From Kiloniellaceae bacterium (GTDB lineage: Bacteria > Pseudomonadota > Alphaproteobacteria > Kiloniellales > Kiloniellaceae), in the NCBI GenBank assembly GCA_021776145.1, contig JAJFGM010000069.1, positions 1-5,679 of the forward strand: 5,679 nucleotides of DNA, read 5' to 3'. How positions within the stretch are numbered: the first letter of the stretch is position 1; every line of letters begins with the position of its first letter. Below the pieces are notes generated by a model. That model had not been told where the DNA came from. It was given only the letters and a program-made list of their open reading frames with translations, and made no database searches. The position numbers and the translations under genes were made by a program. Below, piece after piece: positions 4,641 to 5,679 of the stretch.

Positions 4641-5573
4641 TTAGCGTCTCGACACAGCGGCAAGATGTTCGGTGAAATCCGCCGTCGCCATCAAGGCCTT
4701 GCAGCGTTCGAAACGGCCGACGGCATAGGCCCAGAAATCCTCCGCCGGGTTGTCGTTGGCGTGCTGGATGAGACCCCAAAGCGTCCACAAGAGGTCGCAC
4801 ATGGCCTTGTAAATCACCATGCGGCCATAGATCGCCGGCGAAGGTGCGCCGCCGCAATAGGCGTGCATCATCTCGGCATCTTCCGCGCCGCCGAAGCCGG
4901 CCTCGACCGAGAGGTCGCCGAGATCCCACAGCGGATCGTTCATACCGGAATATTCCCAATCGACGATCCACATGCGCCGGCCGTCGTCGAGGAAATTCTC
5001 ACACAAGGGATCGCAGTGGCAGGGCGCCAGGGCTATGGGCTTTTCGTCCAGGACACGGCGCACCGCGCCCGCTTCCTCCACGACGTCATGGTAACCTTCG
5101 GGCAGGCTGGCGCCGAGCTTCGCCAGAACCGCCAAGTACTCGTCGATCATGCTAAATAGCTCGAAGCGGAACTCGAAGGACTTGCCGCAATCGTGCAGTT
5201 TCTTGAAAGCCAGGGCGGCGCGAGTTGGCGCCCCAGGGGTCGAGACAAAGCTCGCGGGTGTCATGGTGGCGCAACCGTCGAGATAGTCGAGCAGCATCAA
5301 GCCGTCGTTCTCGTCGAAGAAGCGCAACCCAGGCCCGACCCCCGCCTCGGCCGCGACGCGCGTGTTGTGCGCCTCGACCTTACGGTCGATGTAGTCTTCT
5401 GTTCCCTCGCCCGCGAGACGCAGCGCGAAACTGCTGCCTGCATGGTCCAGTCGGTAGACAAGATTGGTCAGTCCCCCCAGCCGCCGCAAGCTGACGTCGT
5501 CGACGGATAGACCAGCAAAGCGCGGGACGCGGCCCAAGGCGGCTTCGAGTCGTTTGCGTTCCTTGGAGTCCAT
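4641..5573 (-). CDS. Choline/ethanolamine-kinase-like phosphotransferase (APH fold)
   Basis: This 310-residue soluble small-molecule kinase transfers phosphate from ATP to a hydroxyl, in the choline kinase / LicA / aminoglycoside phosphotransferase fold. Visible features are a nucleotide loop RRLGGLTNLVYRL (30-42), the choline-kinase-like FALRLAG (49-55, with Arg52 near the usual lysine position), the helix IDRKVEAHN (62-70, Glu67), the Brenner motif CHCDPLCENFL (185-195; Asp188 catalytic, Asn193 metal) and the DFG-equivalent IVDWEYSGMNDPLWDLGDL (203-221; Asp205 metal). All key residues are present and the length is typical. The DWEYSGMNDPLWDL string is characteristic of choline/ethanolamine kinases rather than antibiotic kinases. 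Choline, ethanolamine or a related amino alcohol is the likeliest substrate, for phospholipid headgroups or surface decoration. The start is set by AGGAG (5584-5580) 6 nt before the ATG. No cytidylyltransferase partner is visible; any operon partner would lie to the right of the window. Confidence 0.85.
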   Translation of the reverse strand: MDSKERKRLEAALGRVPRFAGLSVDDVSLRRLGGLTNLVYRLDHAGSSFALRLAGEGTEDYIDRKVEAHNTRVAAEAGVGPGLRFFDENDGLMLLDYLDGCATMTPASFVSTPGAPTRAALAFKKLHDCGKSFEFRFELFSMIDEYLAVLAKLGASLPEGYHDVVEEAGAVRRVLDEKPIALAPCHCDPLCENFLDDGRRMWIVDWEYSGMNDPLWDLGDLSVEAGFGGAEDAEMMHAYCGGAPSPAIYGRMVIYKAMCDLLWTLWGLIQHANDNPAEDFWAYAVGRFERCKALMATADFTEHLAAVSRR

Positions 5574-5584
5574 GCTCTTCTCCT

Positions 5585-5679
5585 CTAGGGCCTGTTGAGG
5601 TTCAGGTTACGGTCTCGGCGGGAGCGGATTTTTGCCAGGGCAAGGAGCGCGTGGCGCCGTGGGGTGGGCCCCCCACAAG
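5585..5679 (-). other. Unresolved right edge: end of an upstream minus gene or of a repeat/IS element
   Basis: One minus frame is open from the edge to a TAG at 5587-5585 (30 residues, ending RSRRDRNLNLNRP), 11 nt before the phosphotransferase ATG, as an operon neighbour would be. However, the other minus frames are also open for most of the stretch (one to a TGA about 77 nt in), and so are plus frames, so frame gives little support. The block from about 5585 begins CTAGGGCCTGTTGAGGTTCA, which looks like the terminal junction of an IS5-type element at a CTAG target. A hairpin GTGGGG/CCCCAC (5659-5676) lies at the edge. Neither reading can be settled here. Confidence 0.25.

Noticed and set aside
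4563..5159. Plus-strand 198-residue open frame
   Set aside because: It is antisense to the phosphotransferase, whose Brenner and DWEY motifs fix the coding strand.
4641..5573. Aminoglycoside resistance kinase
   Set aside because: The fold is shared, but the DWEYSGMNDPLWDL segment and the ALRL motif point to choline/ethanolamine-type kinases.

Overview
The window is GC-rich and gene-dense, with AT-rich promoter islands. The gene set (a GcvA-type LysR regulator, a small DUF1127 protein, a bactofilin, a choline-kinase-like phosphotransferase and a glutathione-linked formaldehyde enzyme) and the codon use suggest an alphaproteobacterium, possibly Rhodospirillales-like. No rRNA, tRNA or other taxonomic marker is present, so this is an inference. 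I saw no tRNA, CRISPR array, complete insertion sequence or phage gene.

Layout from left to right. (1) Positions 1-258, minus: the N-terminal 86 residues of a membrane-anchored alpha/beta hydrolase that runs off the left edge. (2) 259-465: a divergent intergenic region with an AT-rich promoter/operator island carrying three copies of an ACACT-type box. (3) 466-1455, plus: a RimK/glutathione-synthase-like ATP-grasp ligase of unknown substrate. (4) 1456-1578: a GC-perfect hairpin terminator between convergent genes. (5) 1579-1794, minus: a 71-residue DUF1127 protein. (6) 1795-1977: a divergent control region with a 9-bp direct repeat, a 23-bp dyad of LysR-operator type and a possible 10-codon leader ORF. 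(7) 1978-2886, plus: a GcvA-like LysR regulator. (8) 2887-3083: a non-coding gap ending in a 16-bp tandem repeat. (9) 3084-3935, plus: S-formylglutathione hydrolase. (10) 3997-4476, minus: a bactofilin. (11) 4641-5573, minus: a choline-kinase/APH-fold phosphotransferase. (12) 5574-5679: an unresolved edge, either the tail of another minus gene or the end of a repeat or IS element.

The genes do not form one obvious pathway. The LysR regulator lies divergent to the DUF1127 gene and probably controls itself, that gene, or both. The formaldehyde-detoxification hydrolase stands without its usual dehydrogenase partner in view. The bactofilin lies downstream of the phosphotransferase on the same strand with a 164-bp gap, so it probably has its own promoter. 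I found no convincing new multi-gene system. The parts most worth following up are the ATP-grasp ligase of unknown specificity with its repeat-rich promoter, and several short repeats placed at gene starts and ends.
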